Assembly: GCA_963728075.1 (NCBI GenBank)
Contig: CAVSIP010000003.1
Location: 248,001-312,000 of the forward strand
Length of the DNA: 64,000 nt
From: CAVSIP01 sp963728075
Lineage (GTDB): Bacteria; Actinomycetota; Actinomycetes; JAFAQI01; DASSKL01
Direction of reading: 5' to 3'
Position numbers and translations under genes: made by a program
Notes under the pieces: generated by a model
Told to the model about the DNA's origin: nothing
What the model saw: only the letters and a program-made list of their open reading frames with translations
Database searches by the model: none
Shown here: piece by piece, positions 8,385 through 15,464 of the stretch
Position numbering within the stretch: position 1 is the stretch's first letter
Layout: the number at the start of each line of letters is the position of its first letter

Positions 8385-9254
8385 AGCGACCTCGTCGTCG
8401 GCCGGCCCGCGTACCCGCCCGTGCGCGGGCTGCCGGGGCTCACCCGGGCGCGGGTCGTCGGGGTCGTGAACGTCACGCCCGACTCGTTCTCCGACGGCGG
8501 CAGCTTCCAGGAGCCGGACGCCGCCGTCCGGCACGGGATGGCGCTGCTCGCCGCCGGGGCGGACGTCCTCGACGTCGGCGGCGAGTCCACCCGCCCGGGC
8601 GCCGGGCGGGTCAGCGCGGAGGAGGAGCGGCGGCGGGTCGAGCCGGTCGTGCGCGGCCTGTCCGCCGCCGGCGCGGTGGTGAGCATCGACACCACGCGGG
8701 CCGGTACGGCCGAGGCGGCGCTGGCTGCCGGTGCCCAGATCGTCAACGACGTGAGCGGCGGGCTCGCCGACCCGCACATGGTGCCGTTCATCGCGTCGGC
8801 CGAGGTGCCGTACGTGCTCATGCACTGGCGGGGCCCGAGCGCCGACATGGGCTCGCGTGCGGTGTACGGCGACGTCGTGGCCGACGTGGTCGCCGAGCTG
8901 CGCGCGCGCCTGGATGCGGTGGTCGACGCCGGCGTCGACCCGGACCGCATCATCGTCGACCCCGGCCTCGGCTTCGCGAAGAACGCCGAGCACAACTGGT
9001 CCTTGCTCGGCCGCCTCGACGAGGTGCAGGGGCTCGGCCGCCCGGTGCTCGTCGGCGCCTCGCGGAAGTCCTTCCTCGGTCAGCTGCTCGCCACCGGGCC
9101 GGAGGAGCTGCGGCCGGTCACCGAGCGCGACCACGCCACCGCGGCGGTGACGGCGATCGCGGCGTACCACGGCGCCTGGGGTGTGCGGGTGCACGACGCG
9201 AGGGCCAACGCGGACGCGGTCCAGGTCGCGGCCGCGGTGCGGGCGGCACGATGA
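8382..9254 (+). CDS. folP: Dihydropteroate synthase
   Basis: Condenses 6-hydroxymethyl-dihydropterin pyrophosphate with p-aminobenzoate to give dihydropteroate; the sulfonamide target. Signature blocks are GVVNVTPDSFSDGG near residue 28, DVGGESTRPGA near 66 and GASRKSFLG near 226. Length is 290 residues. GTG start directly behind a leaderless-type promoter. The stop overlaps the start of the next gene (ATGA), which starts a chain of overlapping genes through folB and folK. Confidence 0.96.
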   Translation: MSDLVVGRPAYPPVRGLPGLTRARVVGVVNVTPDSFSDGGSFQEPDAAVRHGMALLAAGADVLDVGGESTRPGAGRVSAEEERRRVEPVVRGLSAAGAVVSIDTTRAGTAEAALAAGAQIVNDVSGGLADPHMVPFIASAEVPYVLMHWRGPSADMGSRAVYGDVVADVVAELRARLDAVVDAGVDPDRIIVDPGLGFAKNAEHNWSLLGRLDEVQGLGRPVLVGASRKSFLGQLLATGPEELRPVTERDHATAAVTAIAAYHGAWGVRVHDARANADAVQVAAAVRAAR

Positions 9255-9688
9255 GCGGGTCGGGGGACGTGGCCGCGGTGACGGCGGTCAACGCCGAGCT
9301 CTACGCGGCGTTCGAGGCCGGGGACATCGACCGGCTGAGCGCCGTGTGGGACGAGGCCGACGACTGCGTGTGCGTTCACCCGGGGTGGCCGATGGTGCGC
9401 GGGCGGCCGCGGGTGCTGCGGTCGTGGTCGGTGATCATGGCGAACACCTCGTACATCCAGTTCTTCCTCACCGACGTCGCGGTGTCCGTCTCCGACGACG
9501 TCGCGGTCGTGACCTGCGACGAGAACATCCTCGCTCCGGAGGGTGAGGGGGCGGGGGTGTCGCTCGGCGACCTCGGGCAGACCGCGAAGGTGGCGACGAC
9601 GAACGTGTTCCGCCGCCGGCCGGAGGGCTGGCGGCTGTTCGTCCACCACGGCTCGCCCGTGCTGGCCCCGGGGTCGCCCGATGAGTGA
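9251..9688 (+). CDS. NTF2-like (SnoaL/DUF4440-type) protein in the folate operon
   Basis: A 145-residue single-domain protein of the cystatin-like NTF2/SnoaL fold: AVTAVNAELYAAFEAGDIDR, a DDCVCVHPGWPMVRGR turn, WSVIMANTS, and a C-terminal WRLFVHHGSP strand. The fold makes a small-molecule pocket used by varied enzymes and binding proteins. Catalytic function cannot be deduced. It overlaps folP by 4 nt and folB by 8 nt, so it is translated as part of the folate operon. The same insertion occurs in several actinomycetes, which hints at a pterin-related or housekeeping role, but that is inference. Confidence 0.75.
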   Translation: MSGSGDVAAVTAVNAELYAAFEAGDIDRLSAVWDEADDCVCVHPGWPMVRGRPRVLRSWSVIMANTSYIQFFLTDVAVSVSDDVAVVTCDENILAPEGEGAGVSLGDLGQTAKVATTNVFRRRPEGWRLFVHHGSPVLAPGSPDE

Positions 9689-10043
9689 CCGGCTGGCGCT
9701 GCGTGGCCTGCGCTGCCACGGCTACCACGGCGTGCTCGACCACGAGCGGCGCGACGGCCAGCCGTTCGTCGTGGACGTCGTGCTCGAGCTGGACACCCGG
9801 GCGGCTGCGACCAGCGACGCCCTCGAGCGGACCGTCGACTACGGGGAGCTCGCCGGCAGCCTCGCCCGCATCGTCGAAGGCGAGCCGGTGAACCTCATCG
9901 AGACGCTCGCCCAGCGGCTCGCGGACGCCTGCCTCGCCGACGGCCGGGTCGAGGCGGTCGAGGTCACCGTGCACAAGCCGCAGGCGCCGGTGCCCGCGGC
10001 GGTCGACGACGTCACGCTGACGATCCGGCGGGGGCGCCCGTGA
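9681..10043 (+). CDS. folB: Dihydroneopterin aldolase
   Basis: Cleaves 7,8-dihydroneopterin to 6-hydroxymethyl-7,8-dihydropterin and glycolaldehyde. The 120-residue T-fold protein shows LRCHGYHGVLDHERRDGQPF near the N-terminus and TVDYGELA plus NLIETLAQRLAD in the middle, which are hallmark FolB blocks. The C-terminal VTVHKPQAPVP strand is also typical. The ATG overlaps the upstream gene by 8 nt, and the stop overlaps folK (GTGATG). Placed between folP and folK, its role is unambiguous. Confidence 0.95.
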   Translation: MSDRLALRGLRCHGYHGVLDHERRDGQPFVVDVVLELDTRAAATSDALERTVDYGELAGSLARIVEGEPVNLIETLAQRLADACLADGRVEAVEVTVHKPQAPVPAAVDDVTLTIRRGRP

Positions 10044-10531
10044 TGCCGACGGTTCTCTCGCTCGGCTCCAACGTGGGCGACCGGCTGGCGTACCTGCAGT
10101 CCGGGGTGGACCTCGTCGGTCGACGGCTGGGCGTGCACGCGGTCTCTCCGGTGTACGAGACCGACCCCGTGGGGGGCCCCGTGCAGGAGCCGTACCTCAA
10201 CGCGGTGCTCCTCACCGCGGTGGAGCGGCCGTACGACGCCCTGGCCGTGGCCCGTGAGGCGGAGGGCGCGGCCGGCCGGGAGCGGACCGTCCGCTGGGGG
10301 CCGCGGACGCTCGACGTCGACGTCATCTGCGTCGACGACGTCCGCAGCGACGACGCGGAGCTCACCCTGCCGCACCCGCGCGCGCACGAGCGGGCCTTCG
10401 TGCTCGCGCCCTGGCTGGATGCCGAGCCGGACGCGGTGCTGCCCGGCGCGGGCCCGGTGGCCGAGGTGCTGGCGGTCGTGGGTCGGGGTGGGGTGCGGCG
10501 CCGGGACGACCTCTCCCTGCGGGCGTCATGA
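10040..10531 (+). CDS. folK: 2-amino-4-hydroxy-6-hydroxymethyldihydropteridine diphosphokinase (HPPK)
   Basis: Transfers pyrophosphate from ATP to 6-hydroxymethyl-dihydropterin, giving the FolP substrate. The N-terminal LSLGSNVGDR motif, SPVYETDPVGG, PYLNAVL and RTVRWGPRTLDVDVI are all present. The last contains the metal-binding aspartates (DVD). 163 residues. Start is GTG at 10040 or the directly adjacent ATG at 10043; the GTG gives the usual 4-nt overlap with folB. The stop overlaps the next start (ATGA). Confidence 0.95.
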   Translation: MMPTVLSLGSNVGDRLAYLQSGVDLVGRRLGVHAVSPVYETDPVGGPVQEPYLNAVLLTAVERPYDALAVAREAEGAAGRERTVRWGPRTLDVDVICVDDVRSDDAELTLPHPRAHERAFVLAPWLDAEPDAVLPGAGPVAEVLAVVGRGGVRRRDDLSLRAS

Positions 10532-11013
10532 AGCCGACCCGGATCTCGATCCTGCTGTTCACCGGCATCGTCGTCGGTGTCGTGGCCTGGGCGGCCGTGG
10601 GCGCGTGGTACGAGTCGTTGCCGCCGCTGCCGGTCTACTCGCCGGCGACGCTGTTCATGCTGGCGGTCGCGGAGGGCTACTTCGCGTACGTGGTCCGGGG
10701 ACGGGTGCAGCGGCGGACGCCGGGGCGGCCGGTCGCGGCGATGTGGGTCGCCCGCGCGGTGGCCCTGGCCAAGGCCAGCGCCCTGGTCGGTGCGCTGGCG
10801 TTCGGCGGCTACGGCGGCTACCTGGTCTACGTGACCGGGGACCTGACGCCGCCCGCGCACGTCCACGACGCCAAGGTCGCCGGTGCGGGTGTCGGCACGG
10901 CGCTGCTGCTGGTCATCGCCGCGCTCGCGCTCGAACGGGCCTGCCGGGTGCCCGGGCCGCCGGAGGACGACGAGCCGGAGGACACCGACGCCGACTGGCG
11001 CAGCCACGGCTAG
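10528..11013 (+). CDS. DUF3180 family membrane protein
   Basis: 161-residue integral membrane protein with four hydrophobic segments: about residues 9-29, 35-52, 77-102 and 118-136. An acidic C-terminal tail (EDDEPEDTDAD) follows. This matches DUF3180, an actinobacterial family found directly after folK, as here (ATGA overlap). The function is unknown. Coupling to folate genes is strongly conserved but no enzymatic motif is visible. Confidence 0.85.
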   Translation: MKPTRISILLFTGIVVGVVAWAAVGAWYESLPPLPVYSPATLFMLAVAEGYFAYVVRGRVQRRTPGRPVAAMWVARAVALAKASALVGALAFGGYGGYLVYVTGDLTPPAHVHDAKVAGAGVGTALLLVIAALALERACRVPGPPEDDEPEDTDADWRSHG

Positions 11014-11025
11014 GCTGGCTCCATG
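11011..11025 (+). promoter_or_regulatory. Leaderless promoter: TAGGCT, 6 nt, ATG
   Basis: TAGGCT at 11011-11016 overlaps the DUF3180 stop codon and is followed by 6 nt and the ATG of the 96-residue gene. There is no Shine-Dalgarno sequence. Confidence 0.45.
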
Positions 11026-11313
11026 AGCGAGGGGGTCCCGTCCGTCGAGGAGCTCGACCGGATGTCGACCGACGACCTCCGTGAGCGCGCGTTCGCCAAG
11101 GCGGAGTCCCGGCACGACGTCGGGTTCTTCTGGGACCTCGTCCGGCACCTGCCTGCCGCGGAGGAGATCGCCGCCGAGGACGGCTCGTCCGGGGCCTTGG
11201 CCGGTGGCATCCAGGAGACGGTGGAGGTCGTCCGCGGCCTGCTCGGGGGCGACTACGGCGACGCCGAGCCGCTCATCCGCGCCCGGTTCATCGACTACCT
11301 GCGCGCTTCTTGA
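11023..11313 (+). CDS. Small conserved hypothetical protein, 96 aa
   Basis: Acidic, helical 96-residue protein with no motif I recognise: MSEGVPSVEELDR, then a segment with WDLVRHLPAAEE and a C-terminal DAEPLIRARFIDYLRA helix. It begins behind a leaderless-type promoter and its stop overlaps the next gene (TTGA), so it is coupled to the lipoprotein gene downstream. It looks soluble. No function is proposed. Confidence 0.7.
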   Translation: MSEGVPSVEELDRMSTDDLRERAFAKAESRHDVGFFWDLVRHLPAAEEIAAEDGSSGALAGGIQETVEVVRGLLGGDYGDAEPLIRARFIDYLRAS

Positions 11314-12296
11314 CGGCGCGGCTCACGGTCGCGCTCGCGACCCTGCTCCTCGCGCTGTCCGGGTGCAGCGGCGGCAGCGCGCCTGCCCGCACCGGGGCGA
11401 GTCCGCAGCCGGCGAGCTCGTCCGCGCCGACGGCGACGTCCGCCCTGTGCGCGCAGCAGGGGTCCGGCCGGGCGCGCGTCGCCGCGTACACCCAGCCGGA
11501 GTCGGACCTGCTCGCGGCGCTCTACAGCGCGGCGCTGCGTGCCTGTGGCTACGACGCCACGGTGGTTCCCGTCCCGTCCCGCGGGCAGGCGGTCGCCGCA
11601 CTCCGGCAGGGGAAGGTCGAGGTGCTGCCCGACCACGTCGGCACCCTCGCGAACTTCCTGGCCCGCGCCGGCGGCGCGACGCCGGCGCAGCCGCCCGCCA
11701 CCGGGGACCTCGCCGCCACCCGCAAGGCGCTCGACGCGGCTCTCGCGCCGCGGCACCTGGTGGCGCTCGATCCCGCGGAGGCCACCGACCAGCTGGGCTT
11801 CGCCGTGCGTACGTCGATGGCGCGGCCGCACGCGCTGCACACGCTGTCCGACCTGGCGGCGTACGCCAAGCAGCACGACCTCGTCCTTGGCGGGCCCCCC
11901 GGCTGCGCCAAGAGCCCGTCGTGCGCGCTCGGGCTGCAGCGGGTGTACGCGATGCGCCTGGCGTCCGTACGCGAGCTCGACGAGGCGGGCGCGAAGACCA
12001 AGCGCGCGCTGCAGGACGGCACCGTCGACGTCGCGCTCGTGACCACAGCGGACGCCGGGCTGCGCACGCTCGGCCTGGTCGTGCTCGCTGACGACAAGCA
12101 CCTCGAGCCCGTCGACAACGTCGTTCCGGTCGTCCCCGCGGACGCGCCGCAGGCGCTGCGCGCCGTCCTCGACGCGGTCTCGGGGAGGCTGACCACCGTC
12201 GACCTCGCCCGGCTGGGCGAGCGGGTCGAGGTCGACGGCGAGGAGCCCGCCGCCGTCGCCCGCTCCTACCTCCGCGACCAGGGCCTGCTCCAGTAA
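11310..12296 (+). CDS. Glycine-betaine/choline-type ABC transporter substrate-binding lipoprotein (OpuAC-like)
   Basis: 328-residue exported lipoprotein. The N-terminus is a signal peptide with a lipobox (ALSGC, acylated Cys near residue 19), then a Ser/Thr/Pro linker and an OpuAC-type periplasmic-binding domain. RVAAYTQPESDLLAALYSAAL marks the first strand and the SRGQAVAALRQGKVEVLPDHVG block is typical of betaine/choline binders. The start is TTG, in a 4-nt overlap with the preceding stop. No permease or ATPase gene lies nearby, so its transporter must be elsewhere or it works as a solo receptor. The ligand is not certain. Confidence 0.75.
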   Translation: MTARLTVALATLLLALSGCSGGSAPARTGASPQPASSSAPTATSALCAQQGSGRARVAAYTQPESDLLAALYSAALRACGYDATVVPVPSRGQAVAALRQGKVEVLPDHVGTLANFLARAGGATPAQPPATGDLAATRKALDAALAPRHLVALDPAEATDQLGFAVRTSMARPHALHTLSDLAAYAKQHDLVLGGPPGCAKSPSCALGLQRVYAMRLASVRELDEAGAKTKRALQDGTVDVALVTTADAGLRTLGLVVLADDKHLEPVDNVVPVVPADAPQALRAVLDAVSGRLTTVDLARLGERVEVDGEEPAAVARSYLRDQGLLQ

Positions 12297-12334
12297 CGGC
12301 CGCGCGGCCGCCCGCGCTTCGTGCGGCCCAGCAC

Positions 12335-12398
12335 CGCCTTCGTGCGGCCAGCTGTGGCTGAACAAGATCGTTAGACCCCACCTGGCCGCACGAAGGCG
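12335..12398. repeat. 64-bp palindromic element, 17-bp arms with 30-nt loop, between convergent genes
   Basis: CGCCTTCGTGCGGCCAG at 12335-12351 is perfectly repeated in inverted orientation at 12382-12398. The 12-mer CTTCGTGCGGCC also occurs directly repeated at 12317-12328. The element fills the gap between two convergent genes and could terminate both. Its long loop and extra direct copy also fit a dispersed palindromic repeat. No T-tract follows either arm. Confidence 0.6.
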
Positions 12399-12428
12399 AG
12401 GGGGACCGGCGCCGGCGCGGACGTGCTG

Positions 12429-13595
12429 CTACTTGTCGACGTCGCCGACGACGAAGAACATCGAGCCGAGGATCGCGATCATGTCGGCGACGAGCGTGCC
12501 GGGCAGCAGGTGCGAGAGCACCTGGACGTTGTTGAACGACGCCGAGCGCAGCTTCATCCGCCACGGGGTCCGCTCGCCGCGGCTCACCAGGTAGTAGCCG
12601 TTCACCCCGAGCGGGTTCTCCGTCCAGGCGTACGCGGCGCCCTCGGGCGCCTTGAGCACCTTCGGCAGCCGCTGGTTGATCGGCCCCGGCGGCAGCTCGG
12701 CGAGCCGGTCCAGGCAGGCGTCGGCGAGGTCGAGCGAGACGTACACCTGCTCCAGCAGGCACTCGAACCGCGCGAAGCAGTCGCCCTCGGTACGGGTGAC
12801 CACCCGCAGCACGTCCTGCAGCTCGCCGTAGGCGAGGTACGGCTCGTCACGGCGCAGGTCGAACTCGACACCGGACGCGCGCGCGATCGGCCCGGACACG
12901 CCGTACTGCGCCACCATCTCCGGGGACAGCACGCCGACCCCGCGGGTACGGGCCCGGAAGATCTCGTTGTCGAGCAGCAGGGCCTCGACGTCGCGCCGCA
13001 CCCCGCTGCGTACGGCGGCGACCGCCTCGCGCGTACGCCGGATCCAGCCGAGCGGCAGGTCCTCCTTGAGCCCACCGACCCGGTTGAACATGTAGTGGAT
13101 GCGCCCGCCGGACGCCTCCTCCATCACCGCCTGGATGCGCTCGCGCTCACGGAACGCGTAGAACACCGGGGTGATCGCGCCGACCTCGAGCGGGTAGCTG
13201 CCGAGGAACATCAGGTGGTTGAGCACCCGGTTCAGCTCGGCGAGCAGCGTCCGCGCCCACACCGCCCGCTCCGGCACCTCCATGCCGAGCATCCGCTCGA
13301 CGGCGAGCACCACACCGAGCTCGTTGCTGAACGCCGACAGCCAGTCGTGCCGGTTCGCGAGCACGATGATCTGCCGGTAGTCGCGCGCCTCGAACAGCTT
13401 CTCGGCACCCCGGTGCATGTAGCCGATCACCGGGTCGGCACGGATGATCCGCTCACCGTCCAGCGTGACGGCCAGCCGCAGCACGCCGTGGGTGGACGGG
13501 TGCTGCGGTCCGATGTTGAGCACCATGTCCTGCGTCGACAGGCCGCTCGCGCCGCTGCCGACCCCCACGGTGATCTGTTCGGTCACGGCCGCCAT
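12429..13595 (-). CDS. nuoD2: Solitary NuoD-like protein (NADH-quinone oxidoreductase subunit D paralogue)
   Basis: 388-residue homologue of the complex I 49-kDa subunit. It keeps GPQHPSTHGVLRL (29-41) with the quinone-site histidine, GYMHRGAEKL (58-67), RVGGLKEDLP and a C-terminal GDVD. In the segment that holds the quinone-headgroup tyrosine (DY in canonical NuoD), this protein reads NRHDWLSAF, so Tyr is replaced by Trp85. The last residue is Lys where family members usually end in Arg. No other nuo gene is present; the only partner is the methyltransferase gene that overlaps its 5' end by 13 nt. It is probably a divergent NuoD with a specialised role. Start ATG 13595. Confidence 0.85.
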   Translation of the reverse strand: MAAVTEQITVGVGSGASGLSTQDMVLNIGPQHPSTHGVLRLAVTLDGERIIRADPVIGYMHRGAEKLFEARDYRQIIVLANRHDWLSAFSNELGVVLAVERMLGMEVPERAVWARTLLAELNRVLNHLMFLGSYPLEVGAITPVFYAFRERERIQAVMEEASGGRIHYMFNRVGGLKEDLPLGWIRRTREAVAAVRSGVRRDVEALLLDNEIFRARTRGVGVLSPEMVAQYGVSGPIARASGVEFDLRRDEPYLAYGELQDVLRVVTRTEGDCFARFECLLEQVYVSLDLADACLDRLAELPPGPINQRLPKVLKAPEGAAYAWTENPLGVNGYYLVSRGERTPWRMKLRSASFNNVQVLSHLLPGTLVADMIAILGSMFFVVGDVDK

Positions 13596-14554
13596 GGTGG
13601 CACGCCGCGTCCCTGGACGAGCCAGGTGAACGCTCCCAACCCGCCGGGATCGACCAGTTCGGCCACCTCGCCCGCCTGGGACAGCGCCCGCAGGTAGCCG
13701 GCCGGGTCCGCGCGCGCCTGCTCGTACGCGGGCCGCGCCGCGCTGACCCCGAGCGCCCGCAGCGCGTCCCGCTGCGTGGCGACCGTCGTCCACTCCGCAC
13801 CGGCCGCCTCGCCGGCCGCCGCGACGGCCGCGAACAGCACGTGCGCGGTGATGTCGCAGCCGCCGTCCGGTACGGGCAGCACCTGCCTGCCCTCGCGGTA
13901 ACCGGTCAGCGTCCCGGCGGGGGAGGTCGCGGGGTCCGCCCCGTAGTCGATCGCCACGGCGACACCGCGGGTGAGCCGGCGGAGGACGTCCGCCCACGCG
14001 TCGTCGCGGGTACGGCCCACCTCGGCGCGGTCGCCCTCGCCCGTCAGCGGCCACCAGTGCTCCAGCCAGCGCGCGTCCACGTCCGGTACGGCGGGGCCGG
14101 CCCGCTCGGCTCCGTTGGCGTCGACCTCGACCAGCCGGGAGCCGTCCGCGGCGCGCTCGACGACGTCCACCGCAACGTTGTCCAGCCACTCGTTCGCGAC
14201 CACCAGCCCGGCCAGCTCGTCCGGCAGAGCGTCGAGCCAGTCCGCCGACGCGGGCAGCCCCGGTGGCCGGCCGGCCACCTCGACGCCGACCAGCCCCAGC
14301 CCCGGGTCGCACGCGTGGAGGGCGGCGAGCAGCTCGCCGCCGCCGGCACCGACGTCGTACACGACTCCGGCCCCGACCTCCCGCGCCAACCGCGCGAGCG
14401 CCACGGCGAAGCGCTCGGACACATGGGGCGAGGTCCGGAACGCCGAGCGCGGGGCGCCCGGGCGCCGGTAGAACCCGCCCGGCCCGTACAGGGCGTCGGC
14501 CATCGCCGCCCGCCACGTCTGCCAGCCGCTCGAGGTCACGGCGATAGCCTGCAC
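13583..14554 (-). CDS. MidA/NDUFAF7-like SAM-dependent methyltransferase (DUF185)
   Basis: Class I methyltransferase with the SAM-binding motif VYDVGAGGGELLAAL (around residues 63-77) and the family N-terminus AMADALYGPGGFYRRPG; 323 residues. In eukaryotes NDUFAF7/MidA dimethylates an arginine in the HRG motif of the complex I 49-kDa subunit (NuoD homologue). Here the gene sits directly upstream of and overlaps nuoD2, which carries that HRG arginine. GTG at 14554 is preceded by GGAGGG at 5 nt. It is divergent from the DUF2520 gene with only 1 bp between start codons. Role as a NuoD2 modifier is inferred from family and context. Confidence 0.8.
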   Translation of the reverse strand: MQAIAVTSSGWQTWRAAMADALYGPGGFYRRPGAPRSAFRTSPHVSERFAVALARLAREVGAGVVYDVGAGGGELLAALHACDPGLGLVGVEVAGRPPGLPASADWLDALPDELAGLVVANEWLDNVAVDVVERAADGSRLVEVDANGAERAGPAVPDVDARWLEHWWPLTGEGDRAEVGRTRDDAWADVLRRLTRGVAVAIDYGADPATSPAGTLTGYREGRQVLPVPDGGCDITAHVLFAAVAAAGEAAGAEWTTVATQRDALRALGVSAARPAYEQARADPAGYLRALSQAGEVAELVDPGGLGAFTWLVQGRGVPPWRP

Positions 14555-14558
14555 CGTG
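14545..14558 (+). promoter_or_regulatory. Leaderless promoter: TAGCCT, 5 nt, GTG
   Basis: TAGCCT at 14545-14550 lies inside the first codons of the divergent methyltransferase gene and is 5 nt before the GTG of the DUF2520 gene. No Shine-Dalgarno sequence precedes that GTG, which fits a leaderless transcript. Confidence 0.4.
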
Positions 14559-15464
14559 TCCCTCCCGCGTACGCCCGCCGACCGGCCGGCCCGGCTCACC
14601 GTCGGCGTGGTCGGGGCGGGGCGGGTCGGTGCTGTCCTCGGCGCCGCGCTGGCGCGGGCGGGGCACCAGGTGGTCGCGGTCTCCGGGGTGTCGGATCGGT
14701 CGCGCCGGCGCGCGGAGGAGCTGCTGCCCGGAGTCCCGGTGCTCGACCCGCCGGAGGTCGTCGAGCGCGCCGCCCTCGTGCTGCTGACCGTGCCGGACGA
14801 CGAGCTGGGTGGGCTGGTGGACGGCCTGGCGGGCGCGGACGTGGCGCGGCCCGGCCAGTTCGCGGTCCACACCAGCGGCCGGTTCGGGCTGGCGGTGCTC
14901 GACCCGCTGATCCGCCGTGGCGCGCTGCCCCTGGCGCTGCACCCCGTGATGACGTTCACCGGCACCACCGTCGACCTCCAGCGGCTGGCCGGCGCCTGCT
15001 TCGGGGTGACCGCGCCGGAGTCGCTGCGTCCGGTCGCGGAGGCGCTGGTCATCGAGATGGGCGCCGAGCCGGTGTGGATCCCGGAGCCGGCCCGGACGCT
15101 CTACCACGCCGCGCTGGCCAACGGTGCCAACCACCTCGTCACGCTGGTGGCGCAGTCCGCGGACCTGCTCCGCCGGGCCGGGGTGGACGAGCCCGGCCGC
15201 ATGCTGGGGCCGCTGCTCGGGGCCGCGCTGGACAACGCACTGCGCAGCGGCGACGCTGCGCTCACCGGGCCGGTCGCCCGCGGCGACGCCGGGACGGTCG
15301 CCGCGCACCTGGCGGCCCTCGGCCGGGCGGCCCCGGAGGCGGTGCCGGCGTACGTCGCGATGGCGCGGCTCACCGCGGACCGTGCCCTCGCCGCCGGGCT
15401 GCTCGACCCCGCCCGGGCCGAGGCGCTCCTCGACGTGCTGTCCACGGACGGGGCCAGTACGTGA
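14556..15464 (+). CDS. Rossmann-like and DUF2520 domain protein
   Basis: 302 residues with an N-terminal NAD(P)-binding fold (VGVVGAGRVGAVLGAALARAGH, about residues 17-38) and a C-terminal helical DUF2520 domain resembling ketopantoate reductase or pyrroline-carboxylate reductase dimerisation domains (LYHAALANGANHLVTLVAQSA). In actinomycetes this family normally precedes panC and is suspected of a reductase role in pantothenate synthesis. Here it overlaps nadB by 4 nt and panC is absent. The actual substrate is not established. Confidence 0.85.
   Translation: MSLPRTPADRPARLTVGVVGAGRVGAVLGAALARAGHQVVAVSGVSDRSRRRAEELLPGVPVLDPPEVVERAALVLLTVPDDELGGLVDGLAGADVARPGQFAVHTSGRFGLAVLDPLIRRGALPLALHPVMTFTGTTVDLQRLAGACFGVTAPESLRPVAEALVIEMGAEPVWIPEPARTLYHAALANGANHLVTLVAQSADLLRRAGVDEPGRMLGPLLGAALDNALRSGDAALTGPVARGDAGTVAAHLAALGRAAPEAVPAYVAMARLTADRALAAGLLDPARAEALLDVLSTDGAST

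Noticed and set aside
4397..8995. Very long open frame on the minus strand opposite tilS-hpt-ftsH-folE-folP
   Set aside because: It is antisense to five clearly conserved genes. Its composition is the GC-driven shadow of their codons, and it has no domain.
12423..13697. Long plus-strand open frame opposite nuoD2
   Set aside because: It mirrors the conserved NuoD reading frame and lacks RBS and domain features.
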